Origin: Methylophilaceae bacterium
GTDB taxonomy: Bacteria > Pseudomonadota > Gammaproteobacteria > Burkholderiales > Methylophilaceae
NCBI GenBank assembly: GCA_017858095.1
Contig: JAFMCB010000002.1
Location: 1-64,000, forward strand
Reading direction: 5' to 3'
Length of the DNA stretch: 64,000 bases
Below the pieces are notes generated by a model that saw nothing but the letters and a program-made list of their open reading frames with translations, did not search any database and was not told the origin of the DNA. Below, piece after piece: positions 42,179 to 52,187 of the stretch (position 1 is the first letter of the stretch; every line of letters starts with the position of its first letter). A program made the translations under genes and the position numbers.

Positions 42179-43427
42179 CTAGTTGAATTAGTATTTTTGT
42201 TGCTCCCCTATGTTTTTCAAGAAATCTTTTTCTTAATTGTTTAACCTTTTTATCGTCGTTTGGCTTTGCATGAAATTTTTTAATAATGGCTGTTAAGTCA
42301 TCCAATTTACTAAAGCGATAAAAAATTCCAGCTTTTGTACCTTCCTCAATGATGGATTTAAAGTTAAAAATTGACTGCCCTATGGCAAGTGGTTTATTTA
42401 AAGATAATCCCTCAATTGGATTTTGTGAGCCATAATTATTAATACTCCCCCCGAGGATAACAAAATGAGCTAGGTTGTAGTAAGTATGCATTTCGCCCAT
42501 TGTGTCACCCAAAATCACGGCAGGATTCTTTACCTTATCTTTATTTAGACTTTTTCGTGCGTAACTAAAATTAAATTTTTTGATTAGCGAGGCAACCTGA
42601 TTAAAGCGTTGTGGATGCCTTGGCACAAGAATAAGTACGGTATTGGCTAGCTTGAGGTTTTTATAAAACTGAAGAATTTTTTCCTCTTCGCCATCACGAG
42701 TACTGGCCGCCAGCACAATAAATTTATTTGTCAAACCATAGGTTGTTTTTAAAGACAACGTACTTTGAGGAAGGTCTGCTGGAATGGGAAAATCAAACTT
42801 GGTGTTACCAATGACTTGAATTGGTTGGTTTGTCAGTTGTAAAAAATTATTTTTATTTTCTTCTGTTTGTACATAAAGCCCTTCTAAGCAATCAAGCACT
42901 TGTTGGGTAAAGCTCTTTACCAGCAAATATTTTTTTAATGACTTATTGGATAACCGGCCATTGATTAAGAATAGTGGCAGTTTCCTTTTTTTTGATTCAA
43001 TAAATAAGGAGGGCCATATTTCTGTTTCTACTACCATGCCTACCTTAGGTGAAAAAGTGTTTAGGAAATTTTTCATTGCCCATGGAGCGTCATAAGGCAA
43101 AAATTTTCGAATTACTCTCTTTGAATCATTGAGAAAGGTATGCCTGCCAGTCAATGTTCCGTGTGTGACTAAAACATACACATCATCATTTTCTTTAATA
43201 ATGGTGTCAACCAAGGGTTTAACGGCGTTTGTTTCTCCCACGGAGACAGCATGAATCCAGACAACTTTTTTATTCTGCCAACCACGTGCAGCTTTGTTGT
43301 TATAGCAAGCAAAACGTTCTTGCCAATGACAAAGTAAGGCTTTGTTAAACAAGCTTCGATAAATTAATCTTAACAATGCAAGGGGCAGAAAAATTACAAC
43401 AAAGATTCGATATAAAAATAAGCTCAT
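42162..43427 (-). CDS. waaA: 3-deoxy-D-manno-octulosonic acid transferase
   Basis: WIHAVSVGETNA; ETEIWPSL; LGGSINNYGSQNPIEG. Confidence 0.92.
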   Translation of the reverse strand: MSLFLYRIFVVIFLPLALLRLIYRSLFNKALLCHWQERFACYNNKAARGWQNKKVVWIHAVSVGETNAVKPLVDTIIKENDDVYVLVTHGTLTGRHTFLNDSKRVIRKFLPYDAPWAMKNFLNTFSPKVGMVVETEIWPSLFIESKKRKLPLFLINGRLSNKSLKKYLLVKSFTQQVLDCLEGLYVQTEENKNNFLQLTNQPIQVIGNTKFDFPIPADLPQSTLSLKTTYGLTNKFIVLAASTRDGEEEKILQFYKNLKLANTVLILVPRHPQRFNQVASLIKKFNFSYARKSLNKDKVKNPAVILGDTMGEMHTYYNLAHFVILGGSINNYGSQNPIEGLSLNKPLAIGQSIFNFKSIIEEGTKAGIFYRFSKLDDLTAIIKKFHAKPNDDKKVKQLRKRFLEKHRGATKILIQLANRYL

Positions 43428-43555
43428 ACAGAGATTTTCTCATACTCAGAATTTAATTTATATTTTTTTATTTTTGGAACATATTGTTTTTATTGCATTA
43501 ATTTTTTATTTTTAAATTTTAGTTAAAAAAAGTTTATTTTTTATTGAAATAATAC

Positions 43556-43609
43556 TTGACCAACCACAATCAGATGTTAGAATTTTTTGAAAGAACACAA
43601 CATGTTGTG
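43556..43609 (+). promoter_or_regulatory. Promoter with tandem NrdR-like boxes
   Basis: TTGACC-N16-TAGAAT; boxes CACAATCAGATGTT (43565) and perfect palindrome CACAACATGTTGTG (43596), 31 bp start to start. Confidence 0.6.
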
Positions 43610-43673
43610 GTTTACTTAAAAACGCCTGTTGATGCCTTTTTTCTTTGTAATATCAATATATTAGGGGACTTGA

Positions 43674-45836
43674 ATGCTTAAAGCTGTTTCATCAGAATCA
43701 AATTTACCTGCTTCGGATGAAGTGAGTGTACCGGTGCAATCGGTGTCGATTGATATCTGGGATAAAAAATATCGCCTCAAAGCTAAAAATGGTAAATTTA
43801 TTGATGCTGACATTCCAGGCACCTATCGTCGTGTCGCACGCGCCTTGGCTGAAGTTGAAGATGTTTCCATTCGTGACGCGTGGCATGAAAAGTTTTTATG
43901 GGCGTTAGAGCATGGCGCCATTCCTGCCGGACGAATTACTTCAAATGCTGGGGCGTTAGAACATAAACCAGCAACCAGCACGATTAATTGCACAGTTTCA
44001 GGCATCATAGAAGATAGCATGTCAGGAATTCTGGACAAAGTGCATGAGGCAGGACTGACACTCAAAGCCGGATGTGGCATTGGGTATGAGTATTCAACCT
44101 TACGTCCCAAGGGTGCGTTTGTTGCTGGCGCCGGTGCATATACGAGTGGTCCTTTATCATTTATGGATATCTATGATCGTATGTGTTTTACCGTATCGAG
44201 TGCCGGCGGTCGCCGAGGTGCGCAGATGGCAACGTTTGACATTTCGCATCCCGATGTAACAGATTTTATTAAAGCAAAAAGAGAAGACGGACGCTTGCGT
44301 CAGTTTAACCTTTCCTGTTTGATCACAAAAGAATTTATGGAAGCTGTTATTGCAGACGCAGATTGGAAACTTGCTTTTCCTGTAACAGAGAAAGAGGCTA
44401 ATGAAGAAAAATTAGATTTAGATGATGATGCGCAAGTAGTTTGGCGAGAATGGCCGAGCCCAGATAAATATCTATTTGAACACAAAGGTCCACGTGCAGG
44501 AAAAGTGGCATGCAAGGTTTACAAAACCATGAAAGCGCAACGTTTGTGGGATGTCATCATGGCATCAACTTACGACTACGCGGAACCAGGATTTATTCTT
44601 GTTGATCGGGTTAATGAGATGAATAATAATTGGTTTTGTGAAAATATTCGCGCAACCAATCCTTGTGGGGAGCAACCTCTACCTCCATACGGTGCCTGCC
44701 TCTTGGGTTCAATCAATTTAACTCGATTTGTAAAAGCCCCATTTACCAATGAAGCCTATTTTGATTGGGACGAGTATAGAAAAGTTGTCAGTATTTTTAC
44801 CCGTATGCTTGATAACGTTGTTGAAATAAATGGTTTGCCTTTAGAAAAACAAAGAGATGAAATTGCTCGAAAAAGACGCCATGGTATGGGTTATTTAGGA
44901 CTTGGCTCGACATTGGCTATGATGAAAATGGTTTATGGAGATGAGAAGTCGATCGAGTTTACAGAGGAGGTCACTAAGATTCTTGCGGAAGAAGGGTGGA
45001 AAACAGGCATCGATTTAGCAAAAGAAAAAGGTGTTGCGCCTATCATGGAAGAGCTTTTTGAGGTGACACCCGAGATGATGATTATGCGCCCAGAAATGGC
45101 TAAAGATGGTATTAAGGTAGGGGACAAAGTTGCGGGTAAAGTTTTGCTGGGACGTTACAGTCGTTATATGCAACAATTTCCTAAAGAGCTAAGGGAGGAA
45201 ATTGCGAAAAATGGTGTACGTTTTAGTCACCATAGTTCGATTGCGCCAACCGGAACTATTTCTTTGTCATTGGCAAATAATGCAAGTAATGGTATCGAGC
45301 CATCCTTTGCACATCACTATAATCGTAATGTGATTCGTGAGGGAAAGAAAAGTAAAGAAAAAGTTGATGTTTTTTCATATGAACTTTTAGCCTATCGGCA
45401 TTTAATAAACAGCAAGGCTATGCCATTTTCTGACAAAGAAGATGAAAAATTGCCTGAATATTTTATTGATTCCTCCACTATTAAAGCGAAAGCTCATGTC
45501 GATATTCAAGCTGCTGCACAAAAATGGATTGATAGCTCAATATCAAAAACCATCAATGTACCAACCGATTATGATTTTGAAGATTTTAAAAATATTTATT
45601 TGTATGCATATGAAAAAGGGCTGAAGGGTTGTACAACATTTAGGTTTAATCCCGAAGCATTCCAAGGCGTTCTTGTGACTGAAAAAGATTTGGAAAATAC
45701 TACCTATAAGTTTACTTTGGATGATGGTGCAATCATTGAAGTTAAAGGCAATGAACAAATTGAGTATGATGGTGAAACTCATACCGCAGCAAATCTTTAC
45801 GATGCCTTAAAAGAAGGTTATTACGGCAAATTCTAA
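43674..45836 (+). CDS. nrdJ: Adenosylcobalamin-dependent ribonucleotide reductase, catalytic part (NrdJa)
   Basis: NPCGEQPLPPYGACLLGSINL; no C-terminal Cys tail. Confidence 0.93.
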   Translation: MLKAVSSESNLPASDEVSVPVQSVSIDIWDKKYRLKAKNGKFIDADIPGTYRRVARALAEVEDVSIRDAWHEKFLWALEHGAIPAGRITSNAGALEHKPATSTINCTVSGIIEDSMSGILDKVHEAGLTLKAGCGIGYEYSTLRPKGAFVAGAGAYTSGPLSFMDIYDRMCFTVSSAGGRRGAQMATFDISHPDVTDFIKAKREDGRLRQFNLSCLITKEFMEAVIADADWKLAFPVTEKEANEEKLDLDDDAQVVWREWPSPDKYLFEHKGPRAGKVACKVYKTMKAQRLWDVIMASTYDYAEPGFILVDRVNEMNNNWFCENIRATNPCGEQPLPPYGACLLGSINLTRFVKAPFTNEAYFDWDEYRKVVSIFTRMLDNVVEINGLPLEKQRDEIARKRRHGMGYLGLGSTLAMMKMVYGDEKSIEFTEEVTKILAEEGWKTGIDLAKEKGVAPIMEELFEVTPEMMIMRPEMAKDGIKVGDKVAGKVLLGRYSRYMQQFPKELREEIAKNGVRFSHHSSIAPTGTISLSLANNASNGIEPSFAHHYNRNVIREGKKSKEKVDVFSYELLAYRHLINSKAMPFSDKEDEKLPEYFIDSSTIKAKAHVDIQAAAQKWIDSSISKTINVPTDYDFEDFKNIYLYAYEKGLKGCTTFRFNPEAFQGVLVTEKDLENTTYKFTLDDGAIIEVKGNEQIEYDGETHTAANLYDALKEGYYGKF

Positions 45837-45845
45837 GGGAAAATA

Positions 45846-46520
45846 ATGGCAATAAAAATTAATAAGAAAATTGTTGGCTATGGTATTGCGGAGCCAGACA
45901 AAAATGAACCAGTCGAAGAAGCGGCTAATAATGTGTTTCAGCTAGGCGAACCATTAGATCGCCCTGAAAAAATTACTGGAACGACTTATAAAGTAAAAAC
46001 ACCAGTGACGGACCATGCTTTTTATATCACGATTAATGATGTCATCATGAATGAGGGCACCCCACAAGAACATCGCCGGCCCTTTGAAATTTTTGTTAAT
46101 TCAAAAAATATGGAGCATTTCCAGTGGATTGTTGCCTTGACGCGGGTAATGTCAGCTGTCTTTCGGAAGGGTGGTGACATTACGTTTTTAGTTGAAGAGC
46201 TCGAGTCAGTATTTGACCCTAATGGTGGATATTACAAAAAAGGGGGTAAATATATTCCTAGTTTAGTTGCGGAATTGGGCCATGTGGTTGAGACACATCT
46301 GCAAAATATTGGTATGTTAAAAAATAGTGAGCCTGATTTGCATCAAAAAAAATTGATTGATGAAAAAAAGAATGAGTATTTAAAAAAAAATCAAAACTCA
46401 CTTGATGAAAATGGCTTCCCAAAAGATTCTCAGTTATGTGCTAAGTGCCACACAAAAGCTGCAATTATGATGGACGGCTGTCTTACTTGTCTTAACTGTG
46501 GGGAAAGTAAATGTGGTTAG
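45846..46520 (+). CDS. NrdJb-type TSCPD-domain subunit
   Basis: TSCPD-like region; Cys-rich tail CAKCHTKAAIMMDGCLTCLNCGESKC. Confidence 0.85.
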   Translation: MAIKINKKIVGYGIAEPDKNEPVEEAANNVFQLGEPLDRPEKITGTTYKVKTPVTDHAFYITINDVIMNEGTPQEHRRPFEIFVNSKNMEHFQWIVALTRVMSAVFRKGGDITFLVEELESVFDPNGGYYKKGGKYIPSLVAELGHVVETHLQNIGMLKNSEPDLHQKKLIDEKKNEYLKKNQNSLDENGFPKDSQLCAKCHTKAAIMMDGCLTCLNCGESKCG

Positions 46521-46581
46521 TTTAAGTGAACTATCGTGATAGTTTTCTATCTATCACTGATTAATATTTCAACTTAAATTT

Positions 46582-47562
46582 ATGTCAAGATTTCTCTTCT
46601 CTCTCTTACTCATTAGCTTTAATTTATTAGCACAACCTTCGAGCGAATTACTCTTTTCAATTAATCCCTCCATTTTGAAAGTTCATGTGGCAACAAAGGA
46701 GGGAAATCATGGCGTTGGTTCAGGTGTGGTGGTGGCGAAAGATTATGTGGTAACGAATTGCCACGTCATTGCAAATGCACAAGGGGTTCATGTTACTAAA
46801 TATGGATACAGTTATTCCCCCGTTGCCTTGATCGCTAATTGGAAAAAAGATATTTGTATACTTAAATTCAAATTTCTTGAATTGCGAGCTGTACAGTTAG
46901 GGAGCTCGGAAAACTTAGCTTATGAAATGGAAGTTTTTGGAAAAAGTTATGGGGGGAACACTATTAAACCACATACCTCCTACGGTCGTATTAAAGGATT
47001 GCATGTTTTTGATAACTATCAAGTGATCCAGTCCTCTGCTTGGTTTTCATTGGGTGCTAGTGGCGGTGGACTTTTTAATAATGAAGGTGAGTTAATTGGT
47101 GTGACTACATTTAAAACGGCAGGAAGATTTGCTTTTTATTACAGCATGCCTGTTGAAATTGTTAAAGATATGCTAGCTAATGGCGAGGAAATATCAGTGA
47201 CGACGCAAGCTGATTTACCTTTTTGGGATGCTCCTGAGAATCAGCTTCCTTTTTTTATGCAAGTTGCAGGGCCTTTGAAGAACGAGGAATGGCAAAAGCT
47301 TAATACTGCCTCACAGGCATGGATGGCGGCTGAGCCGGAATCATTGGAGGCAAAGGTACATTTAGCTATCAGCCTGTATCACATGAATGATTTAAATAAA
47401 GCAGAACAATTTTTTTTAGATGTGACAAAATCGAATAACAAGCATGCACAATGTTTTTATTATTTGTATAAGATTGCAGAGAAAAATAATCAAATAACAA
47501 AACAAAAAGAATATAAAAAAATTGTCATGCAGCTCGATGAAAATCTCTTTGAGGGACAATGA
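46582..47562 (+). CDS. Secreted trypsin-like serine protease with TPR tail
   Basis: Signal peptide; NCHVIAN, KKDICILKF, SLGASGGGLF catalytic motifs; no PDZ. Confidence 0.8.
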   Translation: MSRFLFSLLLISFNLLAQPSSELLFSINPSILKVHVATKEGNHGVGSGVVVAKDYVVTNCHVIANAQGVHVTKYGYSYSPVALIANWKKDICILKFKFLELRAVQLGSSENLAYEMEVFGKSYGGNTIKPHTSYGRIKGLHVFDNYQVIQSSAWFSLGASGGGLFNNEGELIGVTTFKTAGRFAFYYSMPVEIVKDMLANGEEISVTTQADLPFWDAPENQLPFFMQVAGPLKNEEWQKLNTASQAWMAAEPESLEAKVHLAISLYHMNDLNKAEQFFLDVTKSNNKHAQCFYYLYKIAEKNNQITKQKEYKKIVMQLDENLFEGQ

Positions 47563-47927
47563 TAAAAGCCAGGTACTTTTTATTAGTTATTACTTTATTT
47601 TTGCTTTCGTGTGCAGGTGTCGTGTTCGACCCAGAAAAGGTTGCAGATACCTTTTCATGGAATATTTCTGAGGGCAGTGATTTGCCAGATGATGCAATCC
47701 TATTTGAATGCAAGGCTAAGGAGACGTTTTACATAAAATATCTTGAAGCAGGTAAGTCGTTATGGATTGCTTTTCCTAAAAGAGAGCTACGGTTATATCA
47801 AGACGAAAAAGACACAACACAATTTGCCAATGGTGAGACTCTTCTTATGCTCGATCCTGAAAATACAATAGTCAAAAATGGCGAAGAAATTCTCTACGAA
47901 AATTGTAAACAAAAAATATTAGATTAG
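47559..47927 (+). CDS. Small lipoprotein, hypothetical
   Basis: Lipobox FLLSC; overlaps protease stop (ATGA). Confidence 0.6.
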   Translation: MIKARYFLLVITLFLLSCAGVVFDPEKVADTFSWNISEGSDLPDDAILFECKAKETFYIKYLEAGKSLWIAFPKRELRLYQDEKDTTQFANGETLLMLDPENTIVKNGEEILYENCKQKILD

Positions 47928-47981
47928 GGTTGTTTTCATTATTATCTTCATGTAATTTAATCATATGACTTAATCATTGAG

Positions 47982-48188
47982 GTGATTATGGATAACAAAT
48001 ATGGTTTAGGCAGTTCAAAAGTTGCAACTGAGTTACATAAAAAAAACCAAGATTTAAAATGTGGTTTCTGTCAAAGTGAGCATTTGCACTATTGTCCAAC
48101 GATGCAAGATCATCAGTGTGAAGACTGCGGTGAGTGGCAGAATGATATTCCCTCCAATTATTCAACTGGCCGAAGCGCAGATTATTGA
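47982..48188 (+). CDS. Small zinc-ribbon-like protein
   Basis: CGFCQSEHLHYCPTMQDHQCEDCGEW. Confidence 0.55.
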   Translation: MIMDNKYGLGSSKVATELHKKNQDLKCGFCQSEHLHYCPTMQDHQCEDCGEWQNDIPSNYSTGRSADY

Positions 48189-48256
48189 TCATTAAATCTA
48201 TCTTTATCATCGTTTTTTAGTAGAATTGTCACTATTTCTTTTTGAGGTTTTTTTAC

Positions 48257-48997
48257 ATGTTAATTCAGTCTGATTTTATTGATCTTGATACACCGACGGG
48301 TGTCATGCGCACCTATATTCATCGGCCAAACAGTAACGGTCAATTTCCAGTTATATTATTTTATTCAGAAATATTTCAACAAACAGGGCCCATTGAAAGA
48401 GCAGCCAAAATTATTGCCAGCCATGGTTATGCTGTGTTGGTGCCTGAAGTGTTTCATGAATTAAATCCTATTGGCACCATCTTGGAATACGATGATGCTG
48501 GTCGTGAAAAAGGCAATGCGGACAAGGCTGCAAAAGATGTTCATGGCTATGATTCGGATAATCAAGCGATGGTGGATTGGGTGAAAACTCAACCTTGGTT
48601 TAACGGGCATATTGGTGCCATGGGCTTTTGTATTGGTGGCCATTTGGCATTCCGTGCAGCATTAAATTCTGCAGTTGAAGCCACGGCATGTTTTTATGCA
48701 ACAGATTTACACACGGATACCATTCCTAATAAACCAGGGCAACACAGCATGGAAAGGCTGGCGGATATTAAAGGTGAATTATTAATGATTTGGGGTAAGC
48801 AAGACTCACATATTCCGACCGATAAACGAGTGGAGATTCATAATAAATTACTGGCAACAAATATCACGTTTAGCTGGCACGAATTTAATGCTCAACACGC
48901 TTTTATGCGTGACGAAGGAGAGCGATATGATGCAGAAACCGCAATACTATGCTATCAATTATCGTTAAGAATGTTTGCTCGAAAGCTTTTTAATTAG
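48257..48997 (+). CDS. Dienelactone hydrolase family protein
   Basis: GAMGFCIGGHLAFRAA nucleophile; start at ATG 48257. Confidence 0.85.
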   Translation: MLIQSDFIDLDTPTGVMRTYIHRPNSNGQFPVILFYSEIFQQTGPIERAAKIIASHGYAVLVPEVFHELNPIGTILEYDDAGREKGNADKAAKDVHGYDSDNQAMVDWVKTQPWFNGHIGAMGFCIGGHLAFRAALNSAVEATACFYATDLHTDTIPNKPGQHSMERLADIKGELLMIWGKQDSHIPTDKRVEIHNKLLATNITFSWHEFNAQHAFMRDEGERYDAETAILCYQLSLRMFARKLFN

Positions 48998-49146
48998 ACA
49001 CAGTCAGAAAAGGCCTCCAAAGATCTAAAAAAATCTTTGTTTTTCTCTAGGCTATTTTTGGAAGTCTCATTTTTTTGATGATCTAATTTTTCTTGTTTTT
49101 TGTTTTCGCTTTTCAGGCGAACATCTTTAGCTGCAGTATTTTTCAT
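48994..49146 (-). CDS. Small charged hypothetical protein (~50 aa)
   Basis: MKNTAAKDVRLKSENKKQEKLDHQKNETSKNSLEKNKDFFRSLEAFSDCV; weak. Confidence 0.35.
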   Translation of the reverse strand: MKNTAAKDVRLKSENKKQEKLDHQKNETSKNSLEKNKDFFRSLEAFSDCV

Positions 49147-49282
49147 GTTTTTCCTTTTGGGAATATAAAAATGGGATTGTGTCCCGTAAAATTGAATAGA
49201 TTTTATTATGGAAAAAAAATTCAATTTTTTAAAAATAAATAAATTGAGTTATATTTATTTATTAATTAATTACTATTCTAAT

Positions 49283-49486
49283 ATGAAAATTATCATCAAT
49301 GGAACTATTAAAGAATTTAATGTACAGTCAATGACGGCTGCAGAACTTGTAATACAGCTTAAATTAGAGGGAAAGCGGTTTGCAATTGAGTGTAATGGTG
49401 AAATCATGCCGCGTAGTTTATTTAAAGAACTCATGATTAATGACGGCGATCAACTTGAGATAGTAGGAGCAGTAGGCGGTGGATAA
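49283..49486 (+). CDS. thiS: Sulfur carrier protein ThiS
   Basis: C-terminal VGAVGGG; start at ATG 49283. Confidence 0.92.
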   Translation: MKIIINGTIKEFNVQSMTAAELVIQLKLEGKRFAIECNGEIMPRSLFKELMINDGDQLEIVGAVGGG

Positions 49487-50282
49487 AAAGGATTTTAAAA
49501 TTGATGACTGGGTAATAGCTGGAAGGTCTTTTCAGTCTCGTCTCTTGGTAGGAACAGGTAAGTACAAAGATTTTAATGAGACAAAAATGGCTATTGATCA
49601 AAGTGGTGCACAAATTGTCACGGTAGCTATTCGAAGGACGAATATTGGACAAGACAAAAATGAACCATCCTTATTGGATGTCTTAGCACCCGATAAATAC
49701 ACTTATTTACCCAATACGGCAGGCTGTTATAGCGCCGATGACGCAATAAGAACACTGCGATTAGCGCGAGAATTATTAGATGGGCATAATTTAGTCAAAT
49801 TGGAAGTTTTGGGTGATCCCAAAACCCTCTACCCGAATGTGATTGAAACTGTGAAGGCAGCAGAGATACTTATCCAAGAAGGTTTTGACGTCATGGTATA
49901 TACCTCAGATGACCCCATTATTGCAAAACAGCTTGAAGAGGTTGGATGTTGCGCCATTATGCCTTTAGCATCATTGATTGGCTCAGGTATGGGCATTTTA
50001 AATCCCTGGAATCTAGAAATTATTATTGACACAATAAAAGTGCCGGTCATTGTTGATGCTGGGGTAGGGACAGCATCCGATGCAGCCGTAGCGATGGAAT
50101 TAGGGTGTGATGGTGTATTAATGAATACTGCGATTGCAACAGCACAAGACCCAATTTTAATGGCGTCCGCCATGAAAAAATCGATCGAAGCCGGACGTGA
50201 AGCTTTTTTAGCTGGCAGGATGGCAAAAAAATTATATTCAGCTTCACCAAGCTCACCAACAACAGGGCTAATAAATAAGTGA
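49479..50282 (+). CDS. thiG: Thiazole synthase
   Basis: [45 protein letters not shown] start. Confidence 0.95.
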   Translation: MDKKDFKIDDWVIAGRSFQSRLLVGTGKYKDFNETKMAIDQSGAQIVTVAIRRTNIGQDKNEPSLLDVLAPDKYTYLPNTAGCYSADDAIRTLRLARELLDGHNLVKLEVLGDPKTLYPNVIETVKAAEILIQEGFDVMVYTSDDPIIAKQLEEVGCCAIMPLASLIGSGMGILNPWNLEIIIDTIKVPVIVDAGVGTASDAAVAMELGCDGVLMNTAIATAQDPILMASAMKKSIEAGREAFLAGRMAKKLYSASPSSPTTGLINK

Positions 50283-50662
50283 AAGACATAGTTTCAAGTA
50301 ATATTGAAATTATGGTGGAAACACAATTTATTCCTGAAAGATCTGTTATCGAACATAATCGTTTCTTTTTTACTTATACCGTATCGATAAAAAATGCTAG
50401 TTTACAAACCGTGCAATTGTTGAGTCGCCATTGGATTTTTGAAAACGCATTAGGTGAAATCTTTGAAGTTAAGGGCTCAGGGGTCGTGGGTGAAAAGCCA
50501 AAAATTAAACCAGGTGATATTTACACCTATACAAGTGCAACGGAAATAAATACCCCGACAGGCCTCATGTATGGCTCTTATCAAATGCTTGATGAAAACT
50601 CCAAAGGCTTTAATGCGGTAATAAATAAATTTAAATTGATTATGCCCAGGGTGCTGCATTGA
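50279..50662 (+). CDS. apaG: ApaG family protein
   Basis: [30 protein letters not shown]. Confidence 0.9.
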   Translation: MKDIVSSNIEIMVETQFIPERSVIEHNRFFFTYTVSIKNASLQTVQLLSRHWIFENALGEIFEVKGSGVVGEKPKIKPGDIYTYTSATEINTPTGLMYGSYQMLDENSKGFNAVINKFKLIMPRVLH

Positions 50663-51897
50663 TGATGAATCGGGTCTTAATCTTTATATTTGCATTTGTT
50701 TTGAATAGTTGCGGGCAGCTTAATATACAAGAGGCAGATTGTGATTGTGTTACAGAACCTCTTCAAGTGACAGAAAAGGAAGCAGAAAAATGTGAGGCAT
50801 ATCCAGAGCAGAAGGTGGCTGAAAAGGATATCGTTCCTTATAGTCTTTTGCAAAAAGTTGAGTGGACAGAAATTAATCCTATGCTGGATCAAGATTATCT
50901 TAGCTTATCTTGGACTGCATGGTTACGTGGCTGCCAGGCATTGATGAACAAAGAAAGTTGGCAGGATGTATGCTCAAAAGCTACCGTGATGGTATCTCCT
51001 TCTGATGATGAGATAAAAGAGTATTTTTATAACTACTTTGATCTGTATCAGGCACTACAAAAGGACGGCTCTTCCGAGGGACTCGTCACCGGTTATTACC
51101 AACCAGTCTTGAGGGGTAGCCGTGCCAAAACAAAAAAATTTAAAGTGCCACTATATACAACGCCAAATGATTTAATTACTGTTGATTTAAGCGAAGTTTA
51201 CCCTGATCTTAAATACATGCGCTTGCGCGGTAAGGTTGAAGGAGATAAATTAATTCCTTATCTAACTCGTGAAGAAATTGCTAAACAAGGTTATCCATTG
51301 CAAGGGAATGAATTGCTTTGGGTGCAAGATCCTGTGGAGGCTTTTTTTCTTGAAATACAGGGCTCAGGTGTCATTGAATTTGAAGACGGCGAGAGAATAC
51401 AGGTAGGTTATGCCAATCAAAATGGCCATCCTTATCGCTCCATGGGCAGGGCACTAATTCAAGAAGGTGAGCTTTCGAGGCATAAGGTTTCCATGCAAAG
51501 CATTAAAAGATGGGCAAAAAAGAACCCAAAAAAATTGCAAAAATTTTTAAATGCAAACCCGAGCGTGGTTTTTTTTCGTGAGCTAGAACCGGGTTTACCT
51601 GGGCCTATAGGCGCATTGGGTATTCCAATTACCGCAGAAAGATCGGTCGCGGTAGATCGAAAGTATGTTCCATTGGGTGCACCAGTGTTTTTATCCACCA
51701 CATGGCCGAATTCAAATAAAGCCTTAAATCAGTTGATGATGGCACAAGATACAGGGGGCGCTATAGGTGGTGGCGTCCGAATTGATTTTTATTGGGGGCA
51801 AGGCGAAAAGGCAGGTCGCTTTGCTGGCTCGATGAAACAACAGGGTAAAGTCTGGGTATTATTGCCAAAAACATTTAAATTAAAAAAGGGAGACTAG
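50659..51897 (+). CDS. mltA: Membrane-bound lytic murein transglycosylase A
   Basis: GLVTGYYQPVLRGS; FFLEIQGSGVIEF; AQDTGGAI. Confidence 0.93.
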   Translation: MMMNRVLIFIFAFVLNSCGQLNIQEADCDCVTEPLQVTEKEAEKCEAYPEQKVAEKDIVPYSLLQKVEWTEINPMLDQDYLSLSWTAWLRGCQALMNKESWQDVCSKATVMVSPSDDEIKEYFYNYFDLYQALQKDGSSEGLVTGYYQPVLRGSRAKTKKFKVPLYTTPNDLITVDLSEVYPDLKYMRLRGKVEGDKLIPYLTREEIAKQGYPLQGNELLWVQDPVEAFFLEIQGSGVIEFEDGERIQVGYANQNGHPYRSMGRALIQEGELSRHKVSMQSIKRWAKKNPKKLQKFLNANPSVVFFRELEPGLPGPIGALGIPITAERSVAVDRKYVPLGAPVFLSTTWPNSNKALNQLMMAQDTGGAIGGGVRIDFYWGQGEKAGRFAGSMKQQGKVWVLLPKTFKLKKGD

Positions 51898-51905
51898 CTC
51901 CCTTT
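51885..51905. terminator. Bidirectional terminator between mltA and pqqA
   Basis: AAAGGGAG-ACTAG-CTCCCTTT. Confidence 0.7.
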
Positions 51906-51927
51906 AAATAATGTTTGAAACAAACAA

Positions 51928-51999
51928 TTACTTGTTCATTACGTACATTGTTACTTCAAAACCGAAACGCATTTCAGTAGCAGCAGGTGTTGTCCACAT
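51928..51999 (-). CDS. pqqA: PQQ precursor peptide PqqA
   Basis: MWTTPAATEMRFGFEVTMYVMNK* with conserved E-x3-Y; SD AAGGAG upstream; below the ORF-track length cutoff. Confidence 0.93.
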   Translation of the reverse strand: MWTTPAATEMRFGFEVTMYVMNK

Positions 52000-52126
52000 A
52001 ATGTAATCTCCTTTCTTATTTTTTAGATTCTGTTAAAAAAAATTTAAACAGTGATGAGTAATATACCTTGTTAATCCTAATTTACGTTTTACAGCGTCAT
52101 GAATTATTACTAAGGAAAATCATGAT

Positions 52127-52157
52127 AAAAAAAGGGCGCAATTTCTTGCGCCCTTTT
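52127..52157 (-). terminator. Rho-independent terminator of amtB
   Basis: AAAAGGGCGCAA-GAAA-TTGCGCCCTTTTTTT on minus strand. Confidence 0.9.
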
Positions 52158-52187
52158 AACCACTCTATTACAACAGGAGGAAGTAAT
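52129..52187 (-). ncRNA. Candidate 3'UTR-derived RNA: CCUCCU-loop hairpin plus terminator
   Basis: Minus ATTAC-TTCCTCCTGTT-GTAAT at the amtB stop codon, then terminator; loop shares 11 nt with the 40-104 candidate sRNA. Confidence 0.4.

Noticed and set aside
48994-49224. Small minus-strand Lys/Glu-rich ORF as a toxin-antitoxin component
   Set aside because: No partner ORF and no family motif; kept only as a low-confidence hypothetical from ATG 49146.
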